Shown: piece by piece, positions 31,001-43,828 of the stretch
How positions within the stretch are numbered: the first letter of the stretch is position 1
How the letters are laid out: the number at the start of each line of letters is the position of its first letter
Source: Plazaster borealis
Taxonomy: Eukaryota; Echinodermata; Asteroidea; Forcipulatida; Labidiasteridae
Assembly (NCBI GenBank): GCA_021014325.1
Contig: CM037471.1
Location: 18,496,818-18,560,817 of the forward strand
Length of the DNA: 64,000 bases
Reading direction: 5' to 3'
Notes under the pieces: generated by a model
Told to the model about the DNA's origin: nothing
Database searches by the model: none
The model's input: only the letters and a program-made list of their open reading frames with translations
Program-made: the position numbers and the translations under genes

Positions 31001-31359
31001 TAAAACAGTCTATAGGATGGAGGGATTTTCATAGGAGTTCCAGGCAAGGAGTTCTAAAGAGATGCAGTATATACGTTGAATAAAGCTGTTGGAATGGCTC
31101 ATTGTTCTACATCTCAGCAAGCAAGAGTGAATGGGTGAGAACAAACAGAAAGCCGTCATTATATGAGGAATCAGGTCGGACACACTGTTGGCACATAGGC
31201 CTACTAAATATTGTACATTTTCGACGCCGTTTCTTTTGCATGTTTTAGAAGAGTGTTTAATAATAATAATATACAGCACGCCATGTCTGTCAGAAGTGAC
31301 ACTCCTGGCGCGAATGAGAGTTCAAAGCACAATTTGCAATGAAGAAAAGTTAGAATTTT

Positions 31360-31480
31360 TGGAAAAAGGTGTTTAAAACTTGTGCGTTAGTGATTTCTTT
31401 TCTGAGTTCAGTGGGAAGTGTGTTCCAGAGTGACGGGCGCAGATTTTGAGAACCATCGACTAACCCAAGAGTTTAGCGTC
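31360..31480 (-). pseudogene. Decayed LINE ORF2 C-terminal fragment
   Basis: The minus strand reads SLWNTLPTELRKEITNA, the 'LWN-LP--IR' block found at the end of many CR1/Jockey-group LINE ORF2 proteins. The flanking frame is interrupted. Too little remains to assign a clade. Confidence 0.45.
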
Positions 31481-32208
31481 TAATTTTGAATCAGATGTAA
31501 TATTGAGCAATATCACAACTGTAAACGAATCTTTTGCAAACAACCCATTACAGTTTAAAAACTGCAGAAAACATCCACGAGTGACACGTCGTGACTTTAT
31601 AAAAAAAATTGTGAATTATATGCCAATGTAGCTGTGTTGGCACCTTTTGTGTCGCTAACAAATGAAACATCTGCAACGACAAATAAACCACTTAGATTGT
31701 TCTCCCGATACTCTATACCACTCCCCAATCACAAAAGCCCGTGAAGAATGAATCGCTTGTAAGTGAATACTGATGTTATTTGATGTCACATCTGCATTCC
31801 TTCGACAATGTTTGAGAACATTTTGGAGTGTTTTTATTGTTGTATGCATTTAAGTTAAACTTTCATGGACACAGCGCGTATTGTTGGAACGAATGGGACG
31901 TTGTTAATTCTCTATTGTTTGGTGGGATTTGGGCCATAAACCGATTACGCACTTACTCCCTACTCGTCCTTGGTTGGGCCGTACATGGTTGGCCAGCTCT
32001 CTTTCCAATAAGACGTACGGTAGTTTCTTTGATTGGTGATAGGAAGGATGGATTGGAATTTGTATAAAAGAAACATACAATTGCACAACATTTTGTCATT
32101 GTCGACGTTCAAGAGAATTGTGTTCGAATCAATTTAAACCGTTGCTATGCACCAACCCATGAAATAAATGTATTCCACACAAAATAATCTGAATCTCCCT
32201 CGAACGCG

Positions 32209-32215
32209 TTGTTGT

Positions 32216-32262
<47 letters not shown>

Positions 32263-32263
32263 G
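32209..32263. repeat. (GTT)n microsatellite
   Basis: About 18 gtt units are present. The apparent polyvaline frame over it is an artefact. Confidence 0.95.
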
Positions 32264-32933
32264 ATGGGCTGTGTGCCATGGAACAAATGACTATAGCGCA
32301 TGACCATAATTATGTAGGTTCACCCTTTAATTTGCTTTGTCCGTGGTATATCAGATATGGGGAACAATACAAATTATGGAAACATAATTGGTTGCTCATT
32401 ACCCTAATTTAATGTGTGGAGGTTCTTCCACATACATGCTTTATTAGTGTATAATTGAAAACGTTACTGCCCGCAGGGTTTTACAAAACAACAATACAAA
32501 ACTGAGCTGAATAGGCCACATTTCTACAATTTGTATGCCGTGTTTACAAAATAGTTTCTCTGTAATTTCCTCTTTAAAAACAAAATCTAATTTGGGTTTT
32601 GTCAACGATAAATCTTTCAACTTTCACCAGAAAGGATAAAAAAAACTTTGCTAAGTACAACAAGGCCGAAACATCTTTCACCAAACTCAACAGGCACTGA
32701 GAATGTCATAATTTTGCCTCTCCAGACAGTCCAACAAATACTGTTTATATATCACGATACATGCACATTATAGGCCATTGCCGCTAAACTACAAAGGTGG
32801 CTTATGATTTATACATTAGGTAGTATGATGACTGTCCCTTTAGACTGGAGGTTGACAACCTTGATCGATGATTTACCCTTATATACAAGACAAGATTTAT
32901 TATAGTACCTGTGAAAAATCCTTTACTGTCAGC

Positions 32934-33303
32934 TTAAAGGCAGGGTATACTTTTGTTAAAACGTTTTTCCAACATTATGCATAAAATAACAAACCTGTGA
33001 TTTGTTTTGCTCAATTGGTCATCGAAGTTGCAAGAAAATAATGAAAGAAAAAAAACTCCCTTGTTGCATAGAATTTTGTGCTTTCAAATGCCTTAGAAAG
33101 GCTTCATTCCTGAAGCCTTTCTCAGATTCAAATTTTGTGTGTGCATAAATTACCTCTTTCTCTAAAACTACATTACTTCAAAGGCGGTAGTTTCTAACAA
33201 TGTTTTATAATATCAACAGCTCTCCATACAGTGCTCTTTACCAAGTAAGTTTTTATGGTCATTCATTTTTTGAGGAATTACCAAAGGTATACCCTCCCTT
33301 TAA
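32934..33303 (+). mobile_element. TTAA-flanked MITE, variant with GGTATAC ends
   Basis: The left end is TTAAAGGCAGGGTATACTTTTG. The reverse complement of the right end is TTAAAGGGAGGGTATACC and then TTTGG. The interior shares 'ctcaattggtcatcgaagtt', 'gcaagaaaa' and 'tatcaacagctctcc' with 7164-7540. It shares its right-hand TTAA with the next element. Confidence 0.85.
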
Positions 33304-33671
33304 ATGCAAAGTATACTTTGGTTTTTTAAACCGTTTGATTGTTTTAGTCATGTAGATATAAACAATAAAACTAACCTGTGGCAATTTCATTTCAAAAGGT
33401 GGTAGCGTTTTTGAGATATCGCCGGAAATCTGGAGCGGTTTTGTCCACGCAGGAAGAATAATCCGTCATTCAATTTGAGAAACGTTTCAGACAGAAGCGT
33501 CCGATTTAATTTTTTCTGAATCCCTCTCTCTAAAACCATATTCCTTAGAAGGGAATCCGATTGTCAAGATGTTATTCATTATCAACAGCTGCAGTGCTTT
33601 TCATCAATAAGTAAGTTTTTATGGTAATTAATTTGTGGAGTAATTACCAGAAAGGTATACACCCACTTTAA
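33300..33671 (+). mobile_element. Second TTAA-flanked MITE, abutting the first
   Basis: It starts at the shared TTAA (33300-33303) as 'TTAAATGCAAAGTATACTTTGG'. It ends 'GGTATACACCCACTTTAA'. The interior differs from the 32934 copy ('caatttcatttcaaaaggtg', 'gttttgtccacgcaggaa') and matches 37367-37663 (inverted) and 57220-57555 (inverted). Confidence 0.8.
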
Positions 33672-34989
33672 AGGAATCGTGCATTTATTCTGCGTTCACT
33701 AATTTAACAACCAATCTCGTTTGTTGTTATTATTGTTGGTTTTTGTCGGGGCGTTGGATAAATGCTACATTGGAGGATTGAAGGAATATACTATTAAATT
33801 GAATTGAAGCATCGTATCTTTAGGATGATCTCCATCAGGTGTGTCCAGGCAAATGTCTGAATAAGAAGTGAGGCTTATGGATATAGAGTCTAGTCCGTAA
33901 AACATGACATGACCCATTTATGCCAATACGCGGCTCAAACGCTGAGGGAATGCTTTAGTCCCTTGGTCAATTTGGCGGCACGCAAGAGATACGCGTGGGT
34001 TCAGTTCAGTTGTCATATTCTGAAATCAGCAATAGGCCTACCCCGGTTTAAGTGACTTTTTGAAGTGGGCCAAAAGCACATGCTCTACTTATTTTATGTT
34101 TCACCCATGGCATTGGGTTACTCTCCCTGTCTGAAGTAACCTGGGGCTAGATGAACGATTATCACCTCAGTTGAAAAAAAAACAACCTTTGAACTTCAAG
34201 ATGTAGCGCACACAGCCCACATAAAAACAACACCAAACCACTGTGTGTTCGAGTGTATTTGAGTGCAACAATATACCTTTTGACACGGTAACTTTGGAAA
34301 CACCAAACGCAAGCAAATCCCATTGGGCATGTACGTATAGTTTGTAATTGAAGTCTCGACGCCAATATAATCTGACCGCTCTAAGGAGGCTTTTAAACGC
34401 ATCTAGGCCTATCACTAAAATAACATTCAAAACCTCCCCAATTAGCTAGAAAGACACTTTTACTAAGAGCGTGACCACCTTGTTTTCAGATGCTAAATGT
34501 ACATGTACATTCATCGCGATCTCAAAATGGTGCCAGCTAAATTGATGTGAAAGTTGATGACCTTTTGTGTGCCTTTGAGCTTGTACATATACCACACGAC
34601 TACTTTTTACGAGTAACGAAAGGGACTTGTGTCCTTGATCACCAGTTGTTTGTTCATTGCGAGGTCCCTGGACGCCAGTCGAGTACAGGGCCAATGGAAG
34701 TTCTATACCAAGTCCAACAAAAGCCATAACAGTTACTCATTTTTGGGGGTTTGTCCATCTAATATGTTCTTTGATATACTCTACCGCTGCACTTTACCAC
34801 CATCACCAAGCAAACATTGGCTCCCACTAGTTTCCTCATCATTGTCTTGGGGATAGTGAGTTACAGCTAGAAGAATGTATTTTGTGCTGCCGAAGTATTC
34901 ATTGAGTATGCTGTGCAGTTGGTTGCCTACAAATTGCATGACAAATTTTGCCCTGTGTGAAATGATCTAAGACGCAATTTATAAGCCGT
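33672..34989. other. Non-coding stretch
   Basis: Nothing coding was recognised. There is one TACATGTA at about 34498. Open frames of 60-93 codons look random. Confidence 0.45.
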
Positions 34990-35290
34990 ACAGAATCTTT
35001 GCACTGACGTCACACGCAGCTACTGTCTGTCCATCATCCGCCATTTTGGGAGTCAAAGATTGAACGTAAAGATTGGCACGCGTCTGACCGTTCGCGCGTT
35101 GCGTAAAGCGGACAAAATTGACCCCCTATTGTCTGCCAGTCTGCCACTCTCGCCAAATGGAGTCAATGAGTGTGTGTGAACGTGTGTCAGTCTCCAATGT
35201 GCGATACCACACGGTGACAGGGACTCCCAAAATGGCACAACCAAGATTATCGTGATGATGACAGCCGGTGAATTGGGTATTGGGCTTTAT
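34990..35290. repeat. Dispersed repeat with TGACGTCA, copy 2
   Basis: It shares 'ttgcactgacgtcaca', 'ctactgtctgtccat', 'actcccaaaatggca' and 'ggtgaattgggt' with 19735-19960. The interior is longer here (about 300 bp). Confidence 0.6.
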
Positions 35291-37366
35291 AATTATAAAA
35301 TAACATACGGCGAATGTGAAATGGCATAACCAAGATTTATCGTCAAACCGTCGGGTGAATATTGTGTCAAAATATGATAACAATCATAACAACTATTGCT
35401 CGAATAAAAAAATGGTTTGAGTGAACTCTCAAAATGTTTATTCCTTTTTGTGGTCTATGGTTAACCTTCGATGCCTTTTACTGGGCCCTATTTCACCATA
35501 ACGAGTTTTTCTCAAAAGGTACCTGCATTTGCAGTAGCAACACCTTATGAGAGAAAAGCTGAATGGGGCATTACAAAATAAAGTCCTCTATCACAAGGTC
35601 CTCTGTCACTAGGGTTAATACTGCGTCAAGACACCTTAATTATAGCAGCAACTCTTGACTCAGAAGAATCGCAACTCTCGTCAAACTTATTGGAAAACCA
35701 AACATAAATAATCAGATCACGGCTGGATTTTTTTCGCTCTGCTAAAAATATTCCACGCCGAGCGGGCGCCAGGGATGTTTGCTTTGGATGTATGGTCCAG
35801 TACCTTGGGTTCACAATATCCAATCAAAACAGGTGAATCAAAGGACCTAAGGGTAGATATATAATTTATATATATCGATAGTTGATCGATCTTTATACAC
35901 ATGGGTCAATAGTCGCTATGAGTTTTAACAAGAGGCCACTTGATAAGTAGCAAAGCTGTTTTCTTTCATTTCGTGGCCTTGCTTCCCTAATACAAAATAT
36001 GTCTCTTTTATCTTTTCCCTCCTAAAAAGGCGCTAATGACGGCCCGTAAATCATTCCAACTCGAGCTCAGTGTTTGCCTGCCAAATCCCAATTCAATAAC
36101 TGTGCATTATTATTATTATGTGTGGACTGATTATTTCCAAGGTTGATTAAATTCCACAGTCGATTATTAGCAATGGCCTCGCCGTACGCGTTTAGAACAA
36201 CTTTGAAAGGAAACAATTCCCAACGAGGAAGAAATGTTTGAGTTTAACTCGAAGAAGGAGCACACTAGAAAAGAGCCAGAAACTTTAGGTTATAAAGTAC
36301 CCACAGCTACATTAATGATTTATTAAATGCAATCCCTCTTAAATTTCATTTAAGGTACGACGATAAGATTTGGTAGGATTCAATGAAAGAGTTATGATAC
36401 CGGTATCCCATACAGGTCTATCATTTCAATAATGGGCAAAAGTGCTTTGTCTTTTTTATCAATTCACTTTACACTATTGACATGTTTTCATGATGAACTA
36501 ATTAACCTAATCTAATCTAATCTGATCTAATCTAATACATTGTTTGATGAGTACCCAACAGTATGTTTTTACTTTGTATTTATTATTATTTATGGGAAGT
36601 TGCCAATCACAAGGCCGTAAAACAGGCCACTCAAAGTAATGGCTAAAAAGTGGGAAAGGGTATAACATCAGAAGACTCAAGAGGAAATCAAAAAGTAGAA
36701 ACACAGTACCACCAAATGTGTATGATAGATGATACCAATCCAAATTGCCCCAGTACGATCTTCGTTTGCTCCTTGAGGATGGTCAAGAAGTCTTTTCCAA
36801 TAACCCAAGGTACCGGTTCTCCAGCATCTCTTTCGTATCTGAGACAGCAACCTCACCATTGCGCAAAGATCCACTTTCGGGTTCGAGAGGCCAGGTGTAA
36901 CGGAATCAACAACTAACATGCAGGATGCGACCCCTCGGTAGAATTTGCCAAAGGCTAAAACACCAGTGCCGTTATATCAACGCGTTTTCTAAAAGGGTAG
37001 ACTTGCCTAGAGGCTGAAGAAATGCAGACTGGGGACATTATTGGGTTCTTTTAATCGCATTTATATTGAACAAAATTTCATGTCGGAAGGGAATATTTGC
37101 CTCGCGTTGAACACGGTACCTAATGGTGGAAAAATAATGGTGTAATATCAACTTGGTTAAATAATGTTTTGAATAATGTTTTAAATAATCAATGCGAATT
37201 CAGCTCATGTCATTGAACTGTGAGGAAATGCGGACGATGCAATCAGATGGTTGAACTTGATTCAATGCGAAAATCGGTTACGGTACAAGTTCAACTATGT
37301 CAAAATAAACAGCCTTCATTCCACGAAACAAACTATAGGCTATACATATCGGATCCATAAATACCC
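35291..37366. other. Non-coding stretch
   Basis: No exon was recognised. It contains a short (AATCT)n at 36505-36536 and AT-rich palindromic sequence at about 35857-35890. Confidence 0.45.
36505..36536. repeat. (AATCT)n short tandem repeat
   Basis: About six pentanucleotide units are present, one with a g for a ('ctgat'). Confidence 0.8.
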
Positions 37367-37663
37367 TTAAAGGGTACGTTTCGTAACGACTCTGAAAATT
37401 AATGGCAATAAAAACTTACTTGGTAAAAAGTACAGCAGCTCCGGGTAGTATTTTGAGAAACTTTTCACTTCGAAGTACTCCGGTTATGAAAAAAGATATC
37501 ACTTTTTATCCCAACAAATTTGAATCTGAGAAGTGTTACTGCAGTAACGCTACCAACTTTTGAAATGAAATTTTCACAGGTGGTTAGTTTTATGGTATAT
37601 ATCTACAACTATAGGATTGAAACAAACAATGGGTTCCAATTACCAATTACCAATTACCTTTAA
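37367..37663 (-). mobile_element. TTAA-flanked MITE, inverted, type of 33300
   Basis: TTAA lies at both borders (37367, 37660). 'caacttttgaaatgaaattt' plus 'tcacaggtggtta' are the reverse complement of 'gcaatttcatttcaaaaggt' at 33300-33671. The duplicated 'ttaccaattaccaatta' near the right border is a small local expansion. Confidence 0.7.
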
Positions 37664-39214
37664 AGAAACCCCAATGAAACCTAAACAAGAAATCAAATCA
37701 GATAAAACTAAAGATGAAACTAAACCTATTATATTAGCAGCTTGGTTATCATTAATAGAATGTCTAATTATTGATTGGCACGTGGCGATAGTGAACTTGA
37801 ATAGTATAGTTTCTATAATACTAGACACGATAGTGCTACCGTTAATCATTTAAGAGGATTAAAGGCGATTAGAGACACTTATTACTGCTAAAAGAATTCC
37901 AATACCCTTTGATTGACAGGTATTGGAGGTATTGCTAGGGGGGGTATTTTGTCCCCCTTGGTTTCCCATCACTGACTGGAAACGAAAAACAACATCTCAT
38001 CCACTTGTCGCAATACTCCATAATATGCAGGAACCTTCATGGCGCTATTCAATTCAATGTAACATTTACTTCCACCACTATACACACAAATAGTATAATA
38101 TCTTACTGAACAAATTACAGTGGAGGCAGAATCTAAAAAGTTGGGCTTATGGATATGCCTTGAAATACATTACAACAGTAAAACCAAAACAGAACATTAC
38201 ACTTCAACAATAAGCAGAAGACCGAGAAAACTACAATAACACATTATACTTTATTTAAAATCATGATGTGTACAAGCGAACTGGAAACAAGGGGATTGTG
38301 AGGAGAAGATAACAAAACAATTGTAAAGTGAAGTGGTTTATACAATAGGACAATTTTGTTTGTCATTGATGAATGTGTATATTACATGTACATGAATTCT
38401 CATTTCTATGTAGTTAATAATCAAATACTATCAATGGGTCAAAATGCTGTTGTTTTTTTCACAATGTCTATTATTACAATGAACTTGTCTTACTACGGAT
38501 CTGCGAAAAATCTAATGGTGCGGATGACTGTGGAGAACACGCTGAAAACACCATTTTTTTAAACCGTTTTCACTGTTGTACTAACCGTGGTAAATCGGAA
38601 GGTTCCGAGGGGGTGTTTGGACCAAGAACCAGGCTGCCACGAAACACCCTTATCTGGCCTGGTAGTGTTTCATCTCACATCATTAACATCAAATGAATGT
38701 GTTTGTTTTTCTCTCTCAGGGATCAGTGTCCGCTGAGATTGACATGAGGCCAATCATTTCACATTGAAGATAAGTGCTAGAAGAAATATTCGCTTTTATC
38801 AGGAAATTGTCACCGCAGTGGATGATTAAACATGATTACTGGTGTAATTGGCAGGCATCAATCATAATACGAACATGTTGTAAACCACAAAGTGGAGGCT
38901 CGCACGATTGGCAACACGACCCTCTGGTCCTTTCTCTATGGTCCATCTCATCATTGAGGTTTTTGTTTCCACTTCTTGAGAAACCTCTCTTGTACGCAAG
39001 TGTAAAGCTAAACTAACAACAACACAATTTCAACGCACTCTTTCAACTTGAAGTAGTCATAAGTGACGAGAGCTGTACAAAGCTCACGTTTCAGCAATTT
39101 TTCAATAATTACCGGTATTTTTGTTTTACCAGCTACACTGCTGCGTGGAATACATCCCAGACTCCTGCTGAACCCCCCCCCCCCAAAAAAAAAGCAAAAC
39201 AAAAAGCAAAGCAT
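37664..39214. other. Non-coding stretch
   Basis: No conserved coding sequence was seen. There is one TACATGTA at about 38384. A 78-codon frame just right of the MITE has no recognisable match. Confidence 0.45.
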
Positions 39215-39460
39215 ACTTTTTGGGTGTCATTCGAACCCACGACCTCGGCATTCAATGGCACACCATTATGTCACAGAGCACGCCTGCTGGTGACAGTTCA
39301 AATCCCGTATTGGCAGCGGGTATAGGCCTACAGCAACAATTTCTTAGATGTAAAACTACAAACTGCATTGGGGATTTTTTTCCCCAGATGTAGGGTTATT
39401 TCAAAAACAAAAATAATACTCTTTATCCCCGGTGAAATGATTAACATCTGTTTAAATCAT
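39215..39460. mobile_element. SINE family C-like copy
   Basis: It contains 'tcattcgaacccacgacc', an inverted B-box-like block. The tail 'aataatactctttatccccg' plus 'attaacatctgtt' is shared with about 46310-46345 and, in part, with 21340-21390. Confidence 0.5.
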
Positions 39461-39640
39461 TGTCTAGAACCGTGTATCATCATAATGTACGTATAATGTT
39501 TCGCACCATTATGTACGACATGGACCATTTTGTGCCAGATGACAATTTGTGGGTGTGTGTAACACACACGTACACAGTGGTAGCTGATGTGCATGGTAAC
39601 ACAATGTGTTTCGAACTTGAACTGTAAATCTTTAAAATAA

Positions 39641-39862
39641 TACACTATAAAAACTCCCGCGGGGTCAGAATTAACCCAGATTCCGGGGCCCAGGGGGCCT
39701 GACCCATTTCTTGGTCAGGCTGACCCGGAAACTGGTTACAAAAAGGGATTTTAACTCCTCGGATTCTGCGTCAGTTTGACACAGTTTCGGGTCAGCCTGA
39801 CCTATGGGTCTGCCCCCCGTAAAGTTCGAGTCAATTATGACCCGGGAGTTTTTAGAGAGTAA
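39641..39862. mobile_element. GGGTCA-rich MITE with two perfect GGTCAnnnTGACC palindromes
   Basis: The ends are 'tacactataaaaactcccgc' and, reverse-complemented, 'ttactctctaaaaactcccg'. The interior is built from GGGTCA/TGACCC words. These include GGTCAGGCTGACC at 39712-39724 and GGTCAGCCTGACC at 39790-39802. A related element lies at 48257-48430. There is no coding capacity. Confidence 0.75.
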
Positions 39863-42800
39863 GCCTATATACGACCAATTCAGGCCGTTGCTCAGTGACA
39901 GCCCACACATTACGAGCGCCATTGTGAAATCAAAGCTTTACTATACATCAAATTCATCATGCTGTAGCTTTTGCCAAAGAGGAAACACCATACCAAAAAT
40001 ACAGTAACAAATGAATTTTAACAAACTTTTACTGGTAAAGTCCTATGATAAGTTATTCAATCAAGAATCTTGACTGTCATGACAAACACAAGACCATAAC
40101 TTGTGACGTCACCGCGTAGCACCGCATGTGACGTTAATGAAGGTCGAGTTTTGAAATGTTGGGGTTAGCTCCAAGCCTTGCCGTATTGCTTGTCAAGAGT
40201 ACACCTGCGTTAACATCTGCTTTCGCTCAGTATACAACCCTTGCTATCCCTAGCAGTCACGACATGCCGTTGGGAGATGGCGAAATTAAATTGGCAATAT
40301 TATTATTAGTTTTTCCTGCATAGTTTGGAAGGCGACTTGCCAGCAATCGTAAATGTCCAACGTGATCTTTTGGGATTTTCACTGTTAAAAACATTCTAAA
40401 TTATAAAGTGGGTAAATAGTTTCCATGTTCATTTGATATGCCCCAAGGGACTTGCCTTGGGCAATAAAACATCAACTGACCTAATTTGTTAATGGAAACA
40501 TTCCCTTCGAAGTCAATGGTGGAGTAAAGATTTCATCCTGCTTCATTAAAAAGCCTACTACGTCGGTTTTGTTTCTTTCAAGAGAGCGAACCTGTCAAGT
40601 TTGAGACAAAAACATAACGAAACCAATAAGCAGGAATTGTTTTACAATGAAACTGTGCAGAAGGCTATCGGTATAGATGTAATTATGAAATTATACAGTC
40701 ACGATTCAGTAATGAGGCAAAGTCAAAGAAAGGAAGTCACTTTCAAACAGCGTTTCGTCTACGGCATCAGTTTCGTACCGAGCAAGCTTTGCGAAAAAAA
40801 AAGCTCAACTCTTTTTGTTTTTGAAAGTTATCATATAATACCCATGTCTTATAGAACGGAGCCTTTAAAAGAAATGAGTTATTTAGAAAATAACCATTGT
40901 GGATATCCTAGCAGTCATCGCATTGACCTGATGTTTTAATCGTCTGTATCTGACAGATTATTTCTACTTTGAATTCTGTATCTGACAGATTATTTCTACT
41001 TTGAAAATATCCTAGATGTAAATGCCAATTTCTTGATCTTCCCAAAAGTATACTCACTGATTGGTGTTTGCACTGAGAATTAGTGGACCGAGATGAGTAG
41101 ACGGGGGAAATTGCAAATTGCATGACACAAGATCCTTTTTATATATGTCATTTATAACTGTGTTGGACATTACACTTAGTGCAATACAGTACATTCACAT
41201 CATCCATTGATTAAAGCAGCTACCATGGTTTTAACACACGGGATTTGGACATCCCTGCCCATATCTGCAAGTAGGTTCTTAATTGAACCATACAAGTCCC
41301 ACTGTAGGTAATATAACGAACATTGGCCGCAGACCATCTGCACAACACACAGAACCCTTCGTTGCAATCTCGAGGAAATTCGAGAGAAACATTCATCTAA
41401 GGCCCAGTCTTTATGGCCCGCGGATGTGCAGCTCACTAACAAGTCAAACCGTACACTTGCTTTACACAAGTGCATGGCGAGCTGCGATGATAAGAGGTTG
41501 TTGTCATGGCAACGCATCGTACGGGGGATGAAGACTTCTCAGAGAGTCGCTAAGAGCGGGTTTGAGAAGAAAGTGAATGTGTTCAATATCAGTTTGCGCG
41601 ACTGTGCCGGAGGGGTTTGAAACTGAAGGGACAATATCACCAAATAGATGCCGAAATCCCTCACCAAGGCGACCCGTGTATCTGCGAGAGATCACGGCTG
41701 TGTCTTATATATAACACTGCCGCACGCAAGATTGTGATGTTGTCAGGGTGGGGTACATAGATGGTAGAGATGATAACAATTTTGTCTGTAACCGAGGCAA
41801 TCGAACGAATGTGATCCAAGTTATTTCACTCTTTCGCTATCCAGCCTGGAGAACTGCTCGGCAATGTCGAGTGTTTCGTGATAAATCGTGCGTTGTTTAA
41901 ACAAGAAAAAACTCTCCATGTAGTTCAATTAAAGAAATATACGGGAAATAAGGTTTAGACCACGTCATTGGAAACCAAGTTCAGTAGTACACGATCAATA
42001 TCACTACCAAATATTGCTCAGGTAAGAAAAGCTGTTTCCAGCAAGTGCCATCGACATTGTTTTCCTGCACCTGTTCAGATCTTAATAGACAAAAAAAAAA
42101 CACATCGAAAGTATACACTCAAATTTCTTTCCATCCGTTCTTATGTTGAAACTAGGGTCGAACTAAGTTCAAATTACTGATATATTGCTTATAGCTGAGA
42201 ATACCAGTTTGGTTATTGTTGTTTGACATTGGAATGAATAAATTGACAACTATATGGATTTCAAAGGCCACACGTCAAATTAAATATCCCTTTAATTTAC
42301 CATTAAAAAAACCCTGGAAGATGGCAGAGACGGAGACACTCGGCTTGGCATGCAGGATCCCCATTGCTAATGCACGAAATCACCACTGGTGCATGGAACT
42401 GTGACATATGCCGTCACTCAGCGAGCGGACCTTGCAAAATTAAACCCCTCATTCTTGTCTCTCTATATATATCTTATTGTTCGGGGAATTGTTATTGCTG
42501 GCAATGATTTGATTAAAAATCTCGACGAGCCCATTGCATTTTAATAACGAGACAATTTGCACGACGAATTTGCTAGAACAAGGTATAGGTCTTTGAATGA
42601 GATGAAAGGTGAATCCATGATTGTGCAGACGACGAGATGGTAATAGTTTGGCAACGGGAATGATACCAGTGTGATCCTTTTTGTAATGGGATCTGTTAAA
42701 ATGTGGTATCTTTAGACAAATTCTCTCCACATAAAATTAACATATATACATAGAGTCTATACTGAGCTTAAAATCTTACTACTTCAATCGAGACAAATTT

Positions 42801-42976
42801 AGAAACAATTCCATAGGCCTACTGCCCAATAATGTGATATCTTAAAATTTTGAATTTGGGACAGATATAGGAAAATGCTCATGCATTTGTTAAGGAGATT
42901 ATTTAAAATCATAATTCAATAATCTCCAAAAACTAACTGCACTTTGTCAATTTAAACTATTGTGGAAGTCCCTCTC
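39863..42976. other. Non-coding stretch
   Basis: No exon was recognised. A 32 bp tandem duplication lies at 40943-41006. A region near 40080-40140 has two TGACGT(C/T) words. Confidence 0.45.
40943..41006 (+). repeat. 32 bp tandem duplication
   Basis: 'tctgtatctgacagattatt' plus 'tctactttgaa' occurs twice, back to back, with almost no divergence. This suggests a recent local duplication. Confidence 0.9.
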
Positions 42977-43338
42977 TTAAAGGTATCGTACACGTTTGGT
43001 AATTACTCAAAATATATATTAACATAAAAACTGACTTGGTAACGAGCAACGGAGAGCTGTTGATAGTATAAAACATTGTGAGAAACGACTCCCTCTGAAG
43101 TAACGTAGTTTTTGAGAAAGAGGTAATTTCTCATTAAACAAAACGTTTTTATTCCTATCTGAAAGCAAACAAATTTGTACAACAAGGTTGGTTTTTTTCT
43201 CAACATTTTCTTGCAACTTCGATGACCAATTGAGCCCAAATTTTCACAGTTTTGTTATTGTATGCATAGGCTATGCTGGGATACACCAAGTGAGAACACT
43301 GGTCTTTGACAATTACCAAACGTGTTCAGTGCCTTTAA
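42977..43338 (-). mobile_element. TTAA-flanked MITE, inverted, type of 7164
   Basis: The minus strand reads from 'TTAAAGGCACTGAACACGTTTG', as at 7164. It carries 'ttgggctcaattggtcatcg', 'agttgcaagaaaatg' and 'tatcaacagctctccg'. It ends at TTAA 42977-42980. Confidence 0.85.
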
Positions 43339-43705
43339 AACATCAGTCAGTAACGTTCGAGTTGTATCCTGTAGAGACAATTTACTCCTGACTAGAGTTG
43401 GTATCTAGAGTTTCAGATTAGACTACTTTACAACTCCAGGGTACCTGTCACTGTATACCTTTATCATGCTGTCACTATCTTTGTCAAGTCCTCTGTATAT
43501 GCAATATTAATAATGCATTTTGATTCAACAATGCACCAGACTACATTGCCCTTCCAGCCTCGCTGTGGTTAGACTGACTGAAACGAGAGAAATACAAGAT
43601 GGATGCCCCCGTGATAAAGGTCTATTATCTGAAAGCTAAGCAGAGAGAGAGAGAGAGAGCGTGCGAAGTAAAACTTTTTGAAATTTAGTTACAAATACCC
43701 TGTGG

Positions 43706-43828
43706 CCCTTTTCGAAACCACGGCTCGGTTTCGGCTTGGGCTCCGTCCGCCTATTTGAAGCCACATGAGGATAGCACACGTTTTCTAAATAACCGACGGA
43801 GCTGAGCCGTCGTTTCGAAAATGCCATG
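43706..43828. mobile_element. Small foldback MITE with TTTTCGAAACCACGGCTC ends
   Basis: The left end is 'ggcccttttcgaaaccacgg' plus 'ctc'. The reverse complement of the right end is 'ggcattttcgaaacgacggc' plus 'tc'. The length is about 120 bp and there is no coding frame. Confidence 0.6.

Larger units (their letters stand above)
31001..32933. other. Non-coding sequence after the gap
   Basis: No host exon was recognised. It includes a decayed LINE fragment (about 31360-31480) and a (GTT)n tract (32209-32263). Several 'taggcctac' words occur. No DIP2 exon continuation is visible. Confidence 0.5.

Noticed and set aside
30472..31047. A 191-codon minus-strand frame
   Set aside because: It runs through the 500 N gap and is only open because N has no stop.
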